From JBLIAZ01 sp047632015 (lineage in GTDB: Bacteria; Bacteroidota; Bacteroidia; Flavobacteriales_C; GCA-002722245): DNA of 22,201 nt. Below, piece by piece: positions 6,825 to 15,703 of the stretch; position 1 is the first letter of the stretch, and each line of letters begins with the position of its first letter. The notes beneath the pieces were generated by a model that ran no database searches, was not told the DNA's origin, and saw only the letters and a list, made by a program, of their open reading frames with translations. A program made the translations under genes and the position numbers. The stretch covers positions 1-22,201 of the forward strand of contig JBLIBC010000013.1 in the NCBI GenBank assembly GCA_047632015.1, read 5' to 3'.

Positions 6825-9323
6825 ATGACCGTAAAATCTCCTTTGAATCAATTTTTCAAACTTACCTTTATTTTAATCTTGCTGTTTTCCACCAATGTGA
6901 TTAGTCAAGAATCTGCGCAAGAAATTAAAAAATACAAAATTGGAGACATTGAAGTAGAAGGAAACAAGAGGGATAAAGCAATGATTATCCTTAGAAGTGG
7001 TCTTGCTTACGGTGATTACATTAAAATACCTGGGGACGATATTCCAAACGCAATTAAAAAATTATGGAACGCATCTTTGTTTTCTGACATTCAGATTTAT
7101 ATCGCAAAAATTGAAGGAGAAAACATAGCTCTTGTTATCAAAGTAGTGGAGAAAGCCCAAATTAATGAATTTGAAGTCGTTGGCGTAAAAAAATCAGAAA
7201 GGGAAGATCTGGAAGAATCCTTGAAGGCTATCCTTTTCAAATCCCATAATGCTAACAGTGAAATGCTTGTTAAAAAGCTGGTTAAGGATTATTACGCTGA
7301 AACTGGTAGGTTTAAGCCAGTGATTAGTATTAGCTCAACCCTAGATTCTACCAATTCACTTTACACCACTTTAAAAGTAACGATAGACCGTGGACACAAA
7401 GTGAAAGTGGGTGAAATTAGTTTTAACGGAAACACTTCTCTCCCTGACAAGAAATTAAGAAAGTCGATGGGTGAAGTAAAAGTATTCCAATGGTTTAACC
7501 CTTTTAGAACAAGCGATTACAACCTTTTAGATTATGAAGAAGGGAAAGAACTACTGATACAAGAATATAAAAAATACGGTTTTCGGGACTTTGTTATTAC
7601 AAAAGATACTGTGTCTTGGATTGATGAAAAAAAGCTAAAACTTGACATTACAATTAAAGAGGGGAAAAGGTATTATTTCAGAGACATCAAATTTGATGGA
7701 AATACAAAATTCACAAATGAGCAGCTGGCTAAATATTTAGACATTAAAAAAGGTGATGTTTACGACACCGATAAATTAAATCAAATGCTTACCATGGATC
7801 CGCAAGGTGCTGACATAAGCTCCTTGTATTTGGACGATGGTTACTTGTTTTTTAACGTAAACCCAATTGAAACTAGTGTTACCAAGGACTCTGTAGATGT
7901 TTTAATCAAAATATATGAAGGTGGGCAAGCCGTTATAGGTAAAGTAACCATTGTAGGTAATAACAAAACAAGTGACCACGTAATACTTCGAGAAATTTAC
8001 ACCAAACCTGGAGAATTATTTAAACGTTCGGACATCATCCGATCTCAAAGAGAATTAGCCAATTTAAAGTATTTCAACCCTGAAAAACTACAAGTTAATC
8101 CAAGTCCTAATCCAGCTACTGGTACCGTAGACATTGAATATGTTGTGGAAGAGCAACCTTCGGATCAGTTCGAGCTTCAAGGTGGATTTGGAGCAGGAAC
8201 CATTGTGGGAACATTAGGGGTTAGTTTTACTAATTTCTCCACCAAAAACTTTTTTAATAAAAAATCATGGCAGCCAATACCGGCTGGTGATGGTCAATCT
8301 TTAAGTTTAAGAGCACAGTCTAGTGGGCGGTTTTATTCTAGTTTTAACTTTAGTTTCGTTGAGCCTTGGCTTGGTGGTAAAAAGCCTACCGCATTAAGTG
8401 TCTCGTTGTATAATACACGACTTAATGCAACTTCAACTGATGGCCACCAATACATATATGGTGTGAACATTGGCTTAGGAACAAGACTAAGGAAGCCTGA
8501 CAATTTCTTTAGACTTCAGGGAAGTTTAGGCTATCAATATTATGACGTAGACAATTATCCTGGACTAAGTTTAGAAAAAGGGTTTTACAACAATGCTAAC
8601 GTTAAGGTTACACTGTCTCGGAGTAGCGTAGATCAGCCAATCTATCCTCGTTCAGGAAGTGAAATCCAGCTGAGCTCTCAAAGTTCGTTCCCTGGTTCAT
8701 TATTAAACCCAGGAACTGATTACAAGGTGCTTCCAGATAATGAAAAATTCAAATGGATAGAATACCACAAACACAAAGTTCATGCAGCTTGGTATACCAC
8801 CTTAGTTGAAAAGCTTGTACTATACAATAAAGTAAATTTTGGAGTCATGTTTGCGTGGAACAAAGACATTGGAGTTTCGCCGTTTGAAAGGTATTACATG
8901 GGTGGAAGTGGATTGTCAGGATTTAATATTGATGGAAGAGAAATTATTCCTCTGCGTGGATACAGTGATGCGAGTTCAACAAATGTAGTATACAAAGGTG
9001 ATGCATTAAACGGAGGAGTTGCTGCAGTTAAATACACAATGGAATTAAGGTACCCAATATCATTACAGCCTCAGGCAACAGTTTATGCTTTAGGATTTTT
9101 GGAAGCGGGAAACACATATTCGAAAATATCAGAATTTGACGTGTTCGACGTTAAAAGAACTGCTGGTGCAGGAGTCAGGTTGTTTTTACCTATGATAGGA
9201 ATGTTAGGCTTTGACTACGGGTTTCCTTTCAACCCTGCCAACAATACTGCGAATGAAAGCTTATTTAAATCAACACCAGGTCAATTTACTTTTACTTTTG
9301 GTGGAAATTTAAGCGGTTGGTAA
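6825..9323 (+). CDS. bamA: Outer-membrane protein assembly factor BamA
   Basis: The central component of the BAM complex, which folds and inserts beta-barrel proteins into the outer membrane. 832 residues: signal peptide about 1-28, then five POTRA domains to about residue 450. Recognisable POTRA starts include KIGDIEVEGNKRDKA, HKVKVGEISFNGNTSL, YYFRDIKFDGNTKFTN and VIGKVTIVGNNKTSD. The C-terminal 16-strand barrel contains the loop-6 motif PLRGY (709-713, the VRGF equivalent) and ends in Trp, like many barrels' terminal aromatic signal. It starts 1 base after uppS and is followed 17 bases later by a Skp homologue, an arrangement common in Bacteroidota. Confidence 0.96.
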   Translation: MTVKSPLNQFFKLTFILILLFSTNVISQESAQEIKKYKIGDIEVEGNKRDKAMIILRSGLAYGDYIKIPGDDIPNAIKKLWNASLFSDIQIYIAKIEGENIALVIKVVEKAQINEFEVVGVKKSEREDLEESLKAILFKSHNANSEMLVKKLVKDYYAETGRFKPVISISSTLDSTNSLYTTLKVTIDRGHKVKVGEISFNGNTSLPDKKLRKSMGEVKVFQWFNPFRTSDYNLLDYEEGKELLIQEYKKYGFRDFVITKDTVSWIDEKKLKLDITIKEGKRYYFRDIKFDGNTKFTNEQLAKYLDIKKGDVYDTDKLNQMLTMDPQGADISSLYLDDGYLFFNVNPIETSVTKDSVDVLIKIYEGGQAVIGKVTIVGNNKTSDHVILREIYTKPGELFKRSDIIRSQRELANLKYFNPEKLQVNPSPNPATGTVDIEYVVEEQPSDQFELQGGFGAGTIVGTLGVSFTNFSTKNFFNKKSWQPIPAGDGQSLSLRAQSSGRFYSSFNFSFVEPWLGGKKPTALSVSLYNTRLNATSTDGHQYIYGVNIGLGTRLRKPDNFFRLQGSLGYQYYDVDNYPGLSLEKGFYNNANVKVTLSRSSVDQPIYPRSGSEIQLSSQSSFPGSLLNPGTDYKVLPDNEKFKWIEYHKHKVHAAWYTTLVEKLVLYNKVNFGVMFAWNKDIGVSPFERYYMGGSGLSGFNIDGREIIPLRGYSDASSTNVVYKGDALNGGVAAVKYTMELRYPISLQPQATVYALGFLEAGNTYSKISEFDVFDVKRTAGAGVRLFLPMIGMLGFDYGFPFNPANNTANESLFKSTPGQFTFTFGGNLSGW

Positions 9324-9340
9324 TCATTAAAAATTGAATT

Positions 9341-9859
9341 ATGCTAAAAAGAAAGTTCATTTTAATAATTGGTCTGTTATTTGTTTTAGGAACAACAAGC
9401 TACGGACAAAAAACAGGTTTTGTAAACGTACAATTGGTATTAAGTAAGATTCCTGAATACCAATTAGCGCAGGAAAAACTGAATGAATTATCAAAGCAGT
9501 ACATGAAAGAAATTACTGATCAAAAACAAGAGATTACGAAATTATACGGATCCTATCAAGCAGATAAGATTTTGTTGTCTCAAGAAATGAGAGACAAAAA
9601 AGAATTACAAATAAAAGCTGCTGAAACCAAACTTGAAGACATAAAAACAAAGCGGTTTGGTGAAGCAGGGGACTTATACACAGAGCGTCAAAAATTAGTG
9701 AAACCTATTCAAGACAAAGTATACTCCGCAGTTGAAGCCATTGGGGAAAAAAAAGGATTTTCTTTGATGTTAGATGTATCGTCTGACGCGTCGATACTTT
9801 ACTACAACGAAAAGTTCGACAAAACGCAGGATGTCATGAAAAAATTGGGATATTTGTAA
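9341..9859 (+). CDS. OmpH/Skp-family periplasmic chaperone 1
   Basis: 172 residues with a signal peptide (MLKRKFILIIGLLFVLGTTS, cleavage near Y-G-Q). The mature protein begins with the Skp strand KTGFVNVQLVLSKIPEY, continues with a long charged coiled coil (about 45-125), and ends with strand GFSLMLDVSSDASILYYN. Skp homologues form trimers that hold unfolded outer-membrane proteins in transit to BamA. The position directly after bamA fits this. It contains an A8 run near 9748-9755 but the frame is intact. Confidence 0.92.
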   Translation: MLKRKFILIIGLLFVLGTTSYGQKTGFVNVQLVLSKIPEYQLAQEKLNELSKQYMKEITDQKQEITKLYGSYQADKILLSQEMRDKKELQIKAAETKLEDIKTKRFGEAGDLYTERQKLVKPIQDKVYSAVEAIGEKKGFSLMLDVSSDASILYYNEKFDKTQDVMKKLGYL

Positions 9860-9889
9860 ACCGGTAATAAAAACAGCAATTTTAAAATA

Positions 9890-10456
9890 ATGAAAATGAA
9901 AATCAACACAAAAACTTTAGTCAGCGCATTTGCTTTTAAATTAGTAATTAGCTCCGTTATATTATTCGCTTCTTTTAGTTCTGCTGATGCGCAAACACTA
10001 AAATTAGCTCATGTAAATACTGTTGAGTTGATGCAACAACTTATTGTAAAAGATTCTGTTGAAATAAAACTGGAACAATTACAAAAAGAGATGCAATTAG
10101 ACTTGCAAAAAAAGCAACAAGAATTAAACAATAACTACCAAGAGTATTTAATTCAAAAGGATTCTTTGTCAAAAATCATGGTTAAAATGAGAGAGGAATC
10201 ATTGAGAGAACAGCAACAACAATTAGAAGTACTTCCACAGCAGTACGATCAGGCTTTTCAAGCTCAACAAGCTGAGTTCATGCAGCCGATACGAGCAAAA
10301 CTAGAAGTTGCTATTCAAGATATTTCAAAAGCTGAAGGTTACACTTATGTTTTTGACGCAAGTGGTTTATTGTACAACAAAGGAGGAATAGACATCACCG
10401 AAAAAGTACGAACAAATCTTGGTTTACCTAAACCAACCGGAACTCCAATCAGATAG
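9890..10456 (+). CDS. OmpH/Skp-family periplasmic chaperone 2
   Basis: 188 residues with a longer signal peptide (cleavage near SSADA-Q, about residue 34). The mature part shows the same plan as its neighbour: strand LKLAHVNTVELMQQL, an extended coiled coil, and C-terminal strand GYTYVFDASGLLYN. The coiled coil is unusually Gln-rich (QKKQQELNNNYQEYL, REQQQQLEVLPQQYDQAFQ). ATG at 9890 and in-frame ATG at 9896 are both possible starts. murI begins 2 bases after its stop. Two Skp paralogues probably have different clients or form mixed trimers; that is inference. Confidence 0.9.
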   Translation: MKMKINTKTLVSAFAFKLVISSVILFASFSSADAQTLKLAHVNTVELMQQLIVKDSVEIKLEQLQKEMQLDLQKKQQELNNNYQEYLIQKDSLSKIMVKMREESLREQQQQLEVLPQQYDQAFQAQQAEFMQPIRAKLEVAIQDISKAEGYTYVFDASGLLYNKGGIDITEKVRTNLGLPKPTGTPIR

Positions 10457-10458
10457 CA

Positions 10459-11274
10459 ATGTCAAGTCAAAAACCACTTGGCGTTTTTGATAGCGGAATT
10501 GGAGGGTTAACTGTTGCCAAGGCAATAACGACACTACTCCCTGATGAGCAATTAATCTATTTCGGAGACACTGCTCATTTTCCCTACGGTGACAAAGAAA
10601 GGGGCTCTGTTCAAAAATATTGTGAAGAAATTTCAGATTATTTACTTACTCACAATTGCAAAGCACTGGTAATTGCTTGTAACACTGCGTCATCTGCATG
10701 TGCGACTAGTTTAAAAAAACACCTACCAGCAGGGTTTCCTTTAATAAACGTCATCCAACCAGTGGTGGATCATGTTGCAAACAATAATTCAAACGAAAAA
10801 GTCGGAATCATTGCTACCAAGGGAACCACCAATTCCCGAATTTACCCGAATTTGATTCATAAGAACAACAATAATTTGCAAGTAGCTTCAGTAGCCACAC
10901 CATTACTTGCGCCAATGATTGAAGAGGGGTTTTATAGTAATAATATAAGTAGGAGCATCATCGCATCCTACCTATCAAAAAGTAACATTCAAAACATCGA
11001 CAGCTTGATTTTAGGATGTACTCACTACCCTATTATTGAACACGAAATAAAAGACTTTTATGCCTCTACTAATCAAAAAATAGAGGTTATTAACAGTGCC
11101 AAGATTGTTGCTAATGCACTAAAAAAACAGTTATCAAAACTTAAGATTTTAAGCAATAAAAAATCGGAAAAGCATCTTTTCTTTGTTTCTGATTACACGA
11201 CTTCCTTTGAAGAATCCACAAAAATATTTTTTGGAGAAACTGTAAAACTCACAAAAATGCCCTTGTGGAAATAA
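10459..11274 (+). CDS. murI: Glutamate racemase
   Basis: Interconverts L- and D-glutamate, supplying D-Glu for the peptidoglycan stem peptide. 271 residues, usual length. Both catalytic cysteines are present: Cys74 in VIACNTASSA and Cys187 in LGCTHYP. The N-terminal GVFDSGIGGLTV supplies the substrate-binding Asp-Ser pair (residues 11-12), and YFGDTAHFPYG follows. The ATG lies 2 bases after the second Skp gene. I see no clear terminator in the 226 bases that follow; ppc has its own -7 element there. Confidence 0.97.
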   Translation: MSSQKPLGVFDSGIGGLTVAKAITTLLPDEQLIYFGDTAHFPYGDKERGSVQKYCEEISDYLLTHNCKALVIACNTASSACATSLKKHLPAGFPLINVIQPVVDHVANNNSNEKVGIIATKGTTNSRIYPNLIHKNNNNLQVASVATPLLAPMIEEGFYSNNISRSIIASYLSKSNIQNIDSLILGCTHYPIIEHEIKDFYASTNQKIEVINSAKIVANALKKQLSKLKILSNKKSEKHLFFVSDYTTSFEESTKIFFGETVKLTKMPLWK

Positions 11275-11468
11275 GTTCTTTTTCATCAAATTCAGATATT
11301 CCATTTGTATTTAGCTTCGTTAAAAATTTTACCCCAAATCGTCTTTCTACATTAAAGCAATTAATATTAAAATATTATTATTCCTCATTTCTGTAAAATA
11401 TCAGATATAAAGGAGCAAACAGCAAGTGAAAACTCATTAAAAGCTACGAGGTTTGAGTATATTATTGA

Positions 11469-11476
11469 TAAATTTG
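11469..11476 (+). promoter_or_regulatory. -7 promoter element for ppc
   Basis: TAAATTTG matches TAnnTTTG exactly and ends 24 bases before the ATG at 11501. A TTG at 11453-11455 is closer than the usual -33 distance. The position argues against an in-frame TTG at 11453 as the ppc start. The rest of the 11275-11500 gap is AT-rich with nothing else I can support. Confidence 0.45.
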
Positions 11477-11500
11477 GTACTCAACCTTATTTCAATAAAT

Positions 11501-14101
11501 ATGAGCGAAACTACGAGTAAATTCCAAGATAAAATTGCTATAAAATATCAAATTTTTAACAGCTTATTTCTTACACTTCCATTTGAAGAAATTACCAATA
11601 CAGGTGTTTTACTGCCTGTTTTATTTCATGAATGTGAAAAAGGATTTGCGGCTAAAATGAACCCGCAAGAAATTGTAAATAAGTTCTTTAAAAACCATAC
11701 TACAGCTGAGTCTGATGAAGAAAAATTAAGCTTGCTTTTTAAATTCATCCAATACATTGAACGTCAAGTTGTTTTGTTTGATGCAGTGGAAGATGCAGCT
11801 TTTGAAGAAATAAACGATTTGAACGGAAATGGAACTGTGAAGTTTTTGTTCCGGAGATCGCAAAGTCAAAACAAAACTGATAGGTTACTTAAAAAATTGG
11901 AAGACTTTAAAGTAAGGGTAGTACTTACTGCTCATCCAACTCAATTTTACCCAGGAAGAGTATTGTCAATTATTAATGAATTGGAGCAAGCTATCAGGAC
12001 TAACAATTTGAAATCCATTAATGACCTGTTACAACAACTTGGGCGAACTGCTTTTGTAAGTAAAGAAAAACCTACTCCTTATGATGAAGCTGTTAGGTTA
12101 ATGTGGTACTTAGAAAATGTTTTTTACCACTCCGTTGCAAACGTTCATAAAAGAGTTCGAAAGGAATTGTTGAAGCATGGAATCAAAGATTATGACAAAG
12201 ACATTGTAAGTATTGGTTTTTGGCCATGTGGAGACAGGGATGGTAATCCATTTGTAACCTCAGAAAGCACGTTGGATGTTGCTCGAGAATTGAAACATAA
12301 AATTTTCATTTGTTATTTCCGCGATGCAAAAAAGATGAGAAAAAGATTAACTTTTACAGGGGTTGATGAAGCTGTTGAAAAAGTATATCACAAACTTAGT
12401 AACACTATCTTTAACACAAGAGGAAGCCGCTACAAAGACAAAGGTGATTTAATTACTGACTTACAAAACATCCGCGACTACGTGATAGAACATCACCAAG
12501 GATTGTTTTTAGAGGGCTTAGAAGACTTTATTATCAAAGTGAAAATGTTTGGGTTCCACTTTACTTCTATGGATATTCGTCAAGATTCTAGCATTCACAT
12601 TGAGACTTTAGATGATGTATTCAAGGCAATGGCTAGCGGACAAACAGACGTCAAAGGAACGATTCCTCAGGACTACGACTCTCTTTCTGAAAAAGCTAAA
12701 ATCAAAGCACTACTTACACTTGAAGGTACTATTGATCCTGAAATATTTGAAGAAGGATTAACAAGGCAAACATTAAAGTCGCTTTACGCACTTAAAACCA
12801 TACAGGAAGAAAATGGCATTGAGGCTTGTCACAGGTATATCATTTCAAACACTCAAAGTGCATTGAACATGATGGAAGTATATGCCTTAGCTAGGATTTG
12901 TGGTTGGGAAGCTGATAAAATGACTTTTGATATTGTGCCTCTTTTTGAAACGATTGACGATTTGAAAAACGCAAACAAAATCATGGATGAGTTGTACAAA
13001 CACAAAACATATGGTGCGCACATAGCGAAACGTGACATGAAACAATATGTGATGTTAGGTTTCTCTGACGGAACAAAAGATGGTGGGTATTTAAAAGCTA
13101 ACTGGTCTATATTCCAAGCAAAAGAAAACTTAAGCACGATCGCAAGGGACAACGGTGTCAAGGTAGTATTCTTTGACGGACGTGGTGGACCACCAGCTAG
13201 AGGTGGAGGAAACACCAATAAGTTTTACTCCTCATTGGGAAAAAACATTGACGATCACGAAATTCAACTGACTATCCAAGGCCAAACAATAAGTTCTAAC
13301 TTTGGAACTTTAAATTCTAGCCAATACAACATGGAACAATTGTTTTGTGCAGGTCTAGAAAACTCTGTATTTAAAGGCGATGTAGCTGAATTAAATGACA
13401 AACAAAAAATTTTAATTGATGATTTAGCTAATAAGAGTTACACTACCTATTGTGACTTCAAAGCGCATCCACGATTTGTAGAATACTTGGAAGATGTTAG
13501 TGTCTTGAAGTTTTACGGAAAAACAAATGTCGGTTCCAGACCTTCAAAAAGGAAAAAGGAAGCTAAATTAAAATTAGAAGATTTAAGAGCAATTCCTTTT
13601 GTTGGAGCTTGGAGTCAAATGAAACAAAACGTTCCCGGATTCTTTGGTTTTGGTGCTGCACTAAAATCGTACGAAGACCAAGGAAAATTAAATGAAGTAA
13701 AAGCTCTTTATAATAAATCATTGTTCTTTCGAACATTGGTTGAAAACAGCATGCAATCGTTAAGTAAAACGTACTTCCCGCTTTCAGCATACTTAGAAAA
13801 TGATCCGAAATTTGGTGAGTTTTGGAAATGGATTTATTCTGAATACGAAACTTCTAAGAGGTTGTTGTTGGAAATATCAGGACAAGAAACATTGTTAGAA
13901 AAAAGTCCAAACATCAGCTCGTCTATTGAATTAAGAGAGAATATCATTTTGCCTTTAATTACTTTACAGCAGTACGCTTTAATGCAATTAAAAGCCATTG
14001 AAAAAGGCGAGGCTAAAAACACTGAATTATTGCCATCGTATGAAAAGGCAATCATTCGAGCGTTTTTTGGAAGTATAAACGCTAGTAGAAATTCAGCTTA
14101 A
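11501..14101 (+). CDS. ppc: Phosphoenolpyruvate carboxylase
   Basis: Carboxylates PEP with bicarbonate to oxaloacetate, refilling the TCA cycle. 866 residues from the ATG at 11501; the open frame extends 16 codons up to a TTG that would lie before the promoter. Key motifs: VVLTAHPT with catalytic His145 (E. coli His138); GFWPCGDRDGNPF from residue 239; GFSDGTKDGGYL with Lys526 (E. coli Lys546); FDGRGGPPARGGG with Arg561 and Arg567; and GSRPSKR. The glycine loop reads GRGGPPARGGG rather than the E. coli type GRGGSIGRGG, and the protein ends RNSA instead of the usual (Q/R)NTG. Both probably reflect a divergent Bacteroidota-type branch. hemC starts 10 bases after the stop, so cotranscription is likely. 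Confidence 0.95.
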   Translation: MSETTSKFQDKIAIKYQIFNSLFLTLPFEEITNTGVLLPVLFHECEKGFAAKMNPQEIVNKFFKNHTTAESDEEKLSLLFKFIQYIERQVVLFDAVEDAAFEEINDLNGNGTVKFLFRRSQSQNKTDRLLKKLEDFKVRVVLTAHPTQFYPGRVLSIINELEQAIRTNNLKSINDLLQQLGRTAFVSKEKPTPYDEAVRLMWYLENVFYHSVANVHKRVRKELLKHGIKDYDKDIVSIGFWPCGDRDGNPFVTSESTLDVARELKHKIFICYFRDAKKMRKRLTFTGVDEAVEKVYHKLSNTIFNTRGSRYKDKGDLITDLQNIRDYVIEHHQGLFLEGLEDFIIKVKMFGFHFTSMDIRQDSSIHIETLDDVFKAMASGQTDVKGTIPQDYDSLSEKAKIKALLTLEGTIDPEIFEEGLTRQTLKSLYALKTIQEENGIEACHRYIISNTQSALNMMEVYALARICGWEADKMTFDIVPLFETIDDLKNANKIMDELYKHKTYGAHIAKRDMKQYVMLGFSDGTKDGGYLKANWSIFQAKENLSTIARDNGVKVVFFDGRGGPPARGGGNTNKFYSSLGKNIDDHEIQLTIQGQTISSNFGTLNSSQYNMEQLFCAGLENSVFKGDVAELNDKQKILIDDLANKSYTTYCDFKAHPRFVEYLEDVSVLKFYGKTNVGSRPSKRKKEAKLKLEDLRAIPFVGAWSQMKQNVPGFFGFGAALKSYEDQGKLNEVKALYNKSLFFRTLVENSMQSLSKTYFPLSAYLENDPKFGEFWKWIYSEYETSKRLLLEISGQETLLEKSPNISSSIELRENIILPLITLQQYALMQLKAIEKGEAKNTELLPSYEKAIIRAFFGSINASRNSA

Positions 14102-14111
14102 TTGAGCTAAA

Positions 14112-15020
14112 ATGAGTGCTAAGCAAACAATTACAATAGGAACTAGAGGGAGTGATTTGGCCTTGTGGCAAGCACACTTTGTTAAGGGTCAATTGGAAGA
14201 GTTAGGTTGCGAAGTAGTCATTGATATTATCAAAACCAGAGGTGATGAAATTCAGCACCTCAGTTTTGAAAAAATGGAAGGTAAAGGATTTTTCACCAAA
14301 GAGATTGAAGAAGCTCTTTTATCCAATAAAGTGGATTTAGCAATTCATTCGTTTAAGGATCTTGAGACCGCTGAGGTTCCTGGATTAGAAATTGCAGCGG
14401 TTAGTTACCGTGAAAACCCTACAGATACACTAATAATAAAAAAAGATGCTGTGGACGAATCGCAGTATTTATCTTTAAAGTCAGGAGCAAAAGTAGGCAC
14501 CTCATCGGCAAGAAGAAAAGCCCAACTTTTAGGATTTAGAAAAGACATAGAATTAGTTGATCTCCGGGGAAATGTTCCTACTAGAATAGACAAACTTCGT
14601 GATGGAAATTATGACGCAATCATGCTGGCAACTGCCGGATTAAATAGACTGAAAATTGATTTAAGTGACTTTCACATAGAGCAATTGAATCCAAAAGAAT
14701 TTATCCCTGCTCCTGCGCAAGGAGTACTAGGTTTACAAATTAGGATTGGTGATAAAAATACAAACTACATCGTATCGAAGTTAAACGATGCTGATGTCAG
14801 GGAACGGATTAAAGTAGAAAGAGGGGTCTTAAAAATATTTTCTGGAGGTTGTCAATTGCCTTTAGGAGTATACTGTGAAAAAGAGGATGATGAGTATCAT
14901 GTTTGGGGCGCACTAGGTCAAGACAATGGCATAGTCAACAGAGCTCATTTTGTCACTAAGAATCGCGACACAGCTTCCCTTACGATGGTTGAAGCACTTA
15001 AAAAAAAAATCTTAATTTAA
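14112..15020 (+). CDS. hemC: Hydroxymethylbilane synthase (porphobilinogen deaminase)
   Basis: Polymerises four porphobilinogens into hydroxymethylbilane for heme synthesis. 302 residues in the given frame. Motifs: GTRGSDLALWQA at 10-21, catalytic Asp83 in HSFKDLETAEVPG, GTSSARRKAQLL, RGNVPTRIDKL, PAPAQGVLGLQ, and Cys247 in FSGGCQLPLG, which binds the dipyrromethane cofactor. All expected catalytic residues are visible. The final codons cross a run of ten A (15000-15009), then read I-L-I-stop. In the -1 frame the same bases run directly into the conserved start of HemD, so a HemC-HemD fusion may be made or may be the true gene. Confidence 0.95.
   Translation: MSAKQTITIGTRGSDLALWQAHFVKGQLEELGCEVVIDIIKTRGDEIQHLSFEKMEGKGFFTKEIEEALLSNKVDLAIHSFKDLETAEVPGLEIAAVSYRENPTDTLIIKKDAVDESQYLSLKSGAKVGTSSARRKAQLLGFRKDIELVDLRGNVPTRIDKLRDGNYDAIMLATAGLNRLKIDLSDFHIEQLNPKEFIPAPAQGVLGLQIRIGDKNTNYIVSKLNDADVRERIKVERGVLKIFSGGCQLPLGVYCEKEDDEYHVWGALGQDNGIVNRAHFVTKNRDTASLTMVEALKKKILI
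15000..15009 (+). repeat. A10 homopolymer at the hemC-hemD junction
   Basis: Ten consecutive A, the longest such run I noticed in a coding region here. Frame 0 reads K-K-K-I-L-I-stop; one added A (or a -1 slip) reads K-K-K-N-L-N-L-K-V-F-I-T into HemD. Such runs are prone to polymerase slippage and to sequencing error. Confidence 0.85.
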
Positions 15021-15679
15021 AAGTTTTCATCACCAAAGACCTTTCTATCTCAAGTCTTTTCAAGAGCAAACTACTTCCCGAAAACTGGGAAATCACTGGG
15101 GAATCTTTAATTAAATTTACTGAAGCTGATAAACTAGATGCTCCTTTAGCTGATTGGTTGTTTTTTAGTTCTAAAAATGCGGTAAAGTATTATTTCAAAC
15201 TGGGCTATCAACTAAATGGACACAAGATTGCTTGCATTGGAAAAGCAACAGCACGAGCTCTTAAAGCGCATGTTAAAAATATCGATTTTGTTGGTGACAA
15301 TATAGATATTCGTGAAACGGCACAACAGTTTTCAGAACTACTAGGTCCTCAAACATGTTTATTCCCAATATCAAACATTAGTAATAGAACAATCCAGAAA
15401 GCTTTTGAAAATGTGCAACAAACACATGATTTAGTAGTGTACAATACAGAAAAGAAAAAGGACTTAAATATTCCTGATTTTGACGTTGTAATTTTTACTA
15501 GTCCAAGCAGCGTCAGGAGTTATTTTGCCAGCCACAAAGTCGACAAAACAAAAAAAATAATAGCTATTGGACCTTCTACTGGTAACGAGCTAGCCTTTCA
15601 CAAGATTAGTAAATTCGACATACCAACTGTACAGGGTGAATTGGGAATGATAGACTTACTGCGTTCATTCAACTCCTAA
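15002..15679 (+). CDS. hemD: Uroporphyrinogen-III synthase, no normal start codon (possibly fused to HemC)
   Basis: Closes and rearranges hydroxymethylbilane to uroporphyrinogen III. The frame is open from 15002 (after TAA at 14999-15001). Its first recognisable stretch is LKVFITKDLSISSLFKSKLL from 15017, the first strand and helix of HemD, followed by DWLFFSSKNAVKYYF (from 15152), ACIGKATARAL, VVIFTSPSSVRSYF and IAIGPSTGNEL. Between 15002 and 15158 there is no ATG, GTG or TTG. The first standard start is TTG at 15158, inside the conserved DWLFFSSKNAV motif, and would delete about 50 needed residues. The likely explanations are fusion to HemC through the A10 run at 15000-15009, an indel error there, or a non-standard start. 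The product is certain, the start is not. The convergent M42 gene ends 24 bases downstream. Confidence 0.88.
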   Translation, partial: KKNLNLKVFITKDLSISSLFKSKLLPENWEITGESLIKFTEADKLDAPLADWLFFSSKNAVKYYFKLGYQLNGHKIACIGKATARALKAHVKNIDFVGDNIDIRETAQQFSELLGPQTCLFPISNISNRTIQKAFENVQQTHDLVVYNTEKKKDLNIPDFDVVIFTSPSSVRSYFASHKVDKTKKIIAIGPSTGNELAFHKISKFDIPTVQGELGMIDLLRSFNS

Positions 15680-15703
15680 ACTCAAGTCAACAGTCTTTGT
15701 AAT

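Noticed and set aside
11453..11500. Extension of ppc to an upstream in-frame TTG.
   Set aside because: It lies before the -7 element at 11469-11476, and the ATG at 11501 puts the catalytic His at 145, close to the E. coli position of 138.
12853..13218. A 121-codon minus-strand frame inside ppc.
   Set aside because: It is antisense to strongly conserved catalytic motifs of PEP carboxylase and shows no family features.
15035..15059. Hairpin AAAGAC / GTCTTT downstream of the A10 run, as a stimulator of programmed ribosomal frameshifting.
   Set aside because: The stem is 6 weak base pairs with a 13-base loop and sits 26 bases from the run; slippage by RNA polymerase or an indel is a simpler account.
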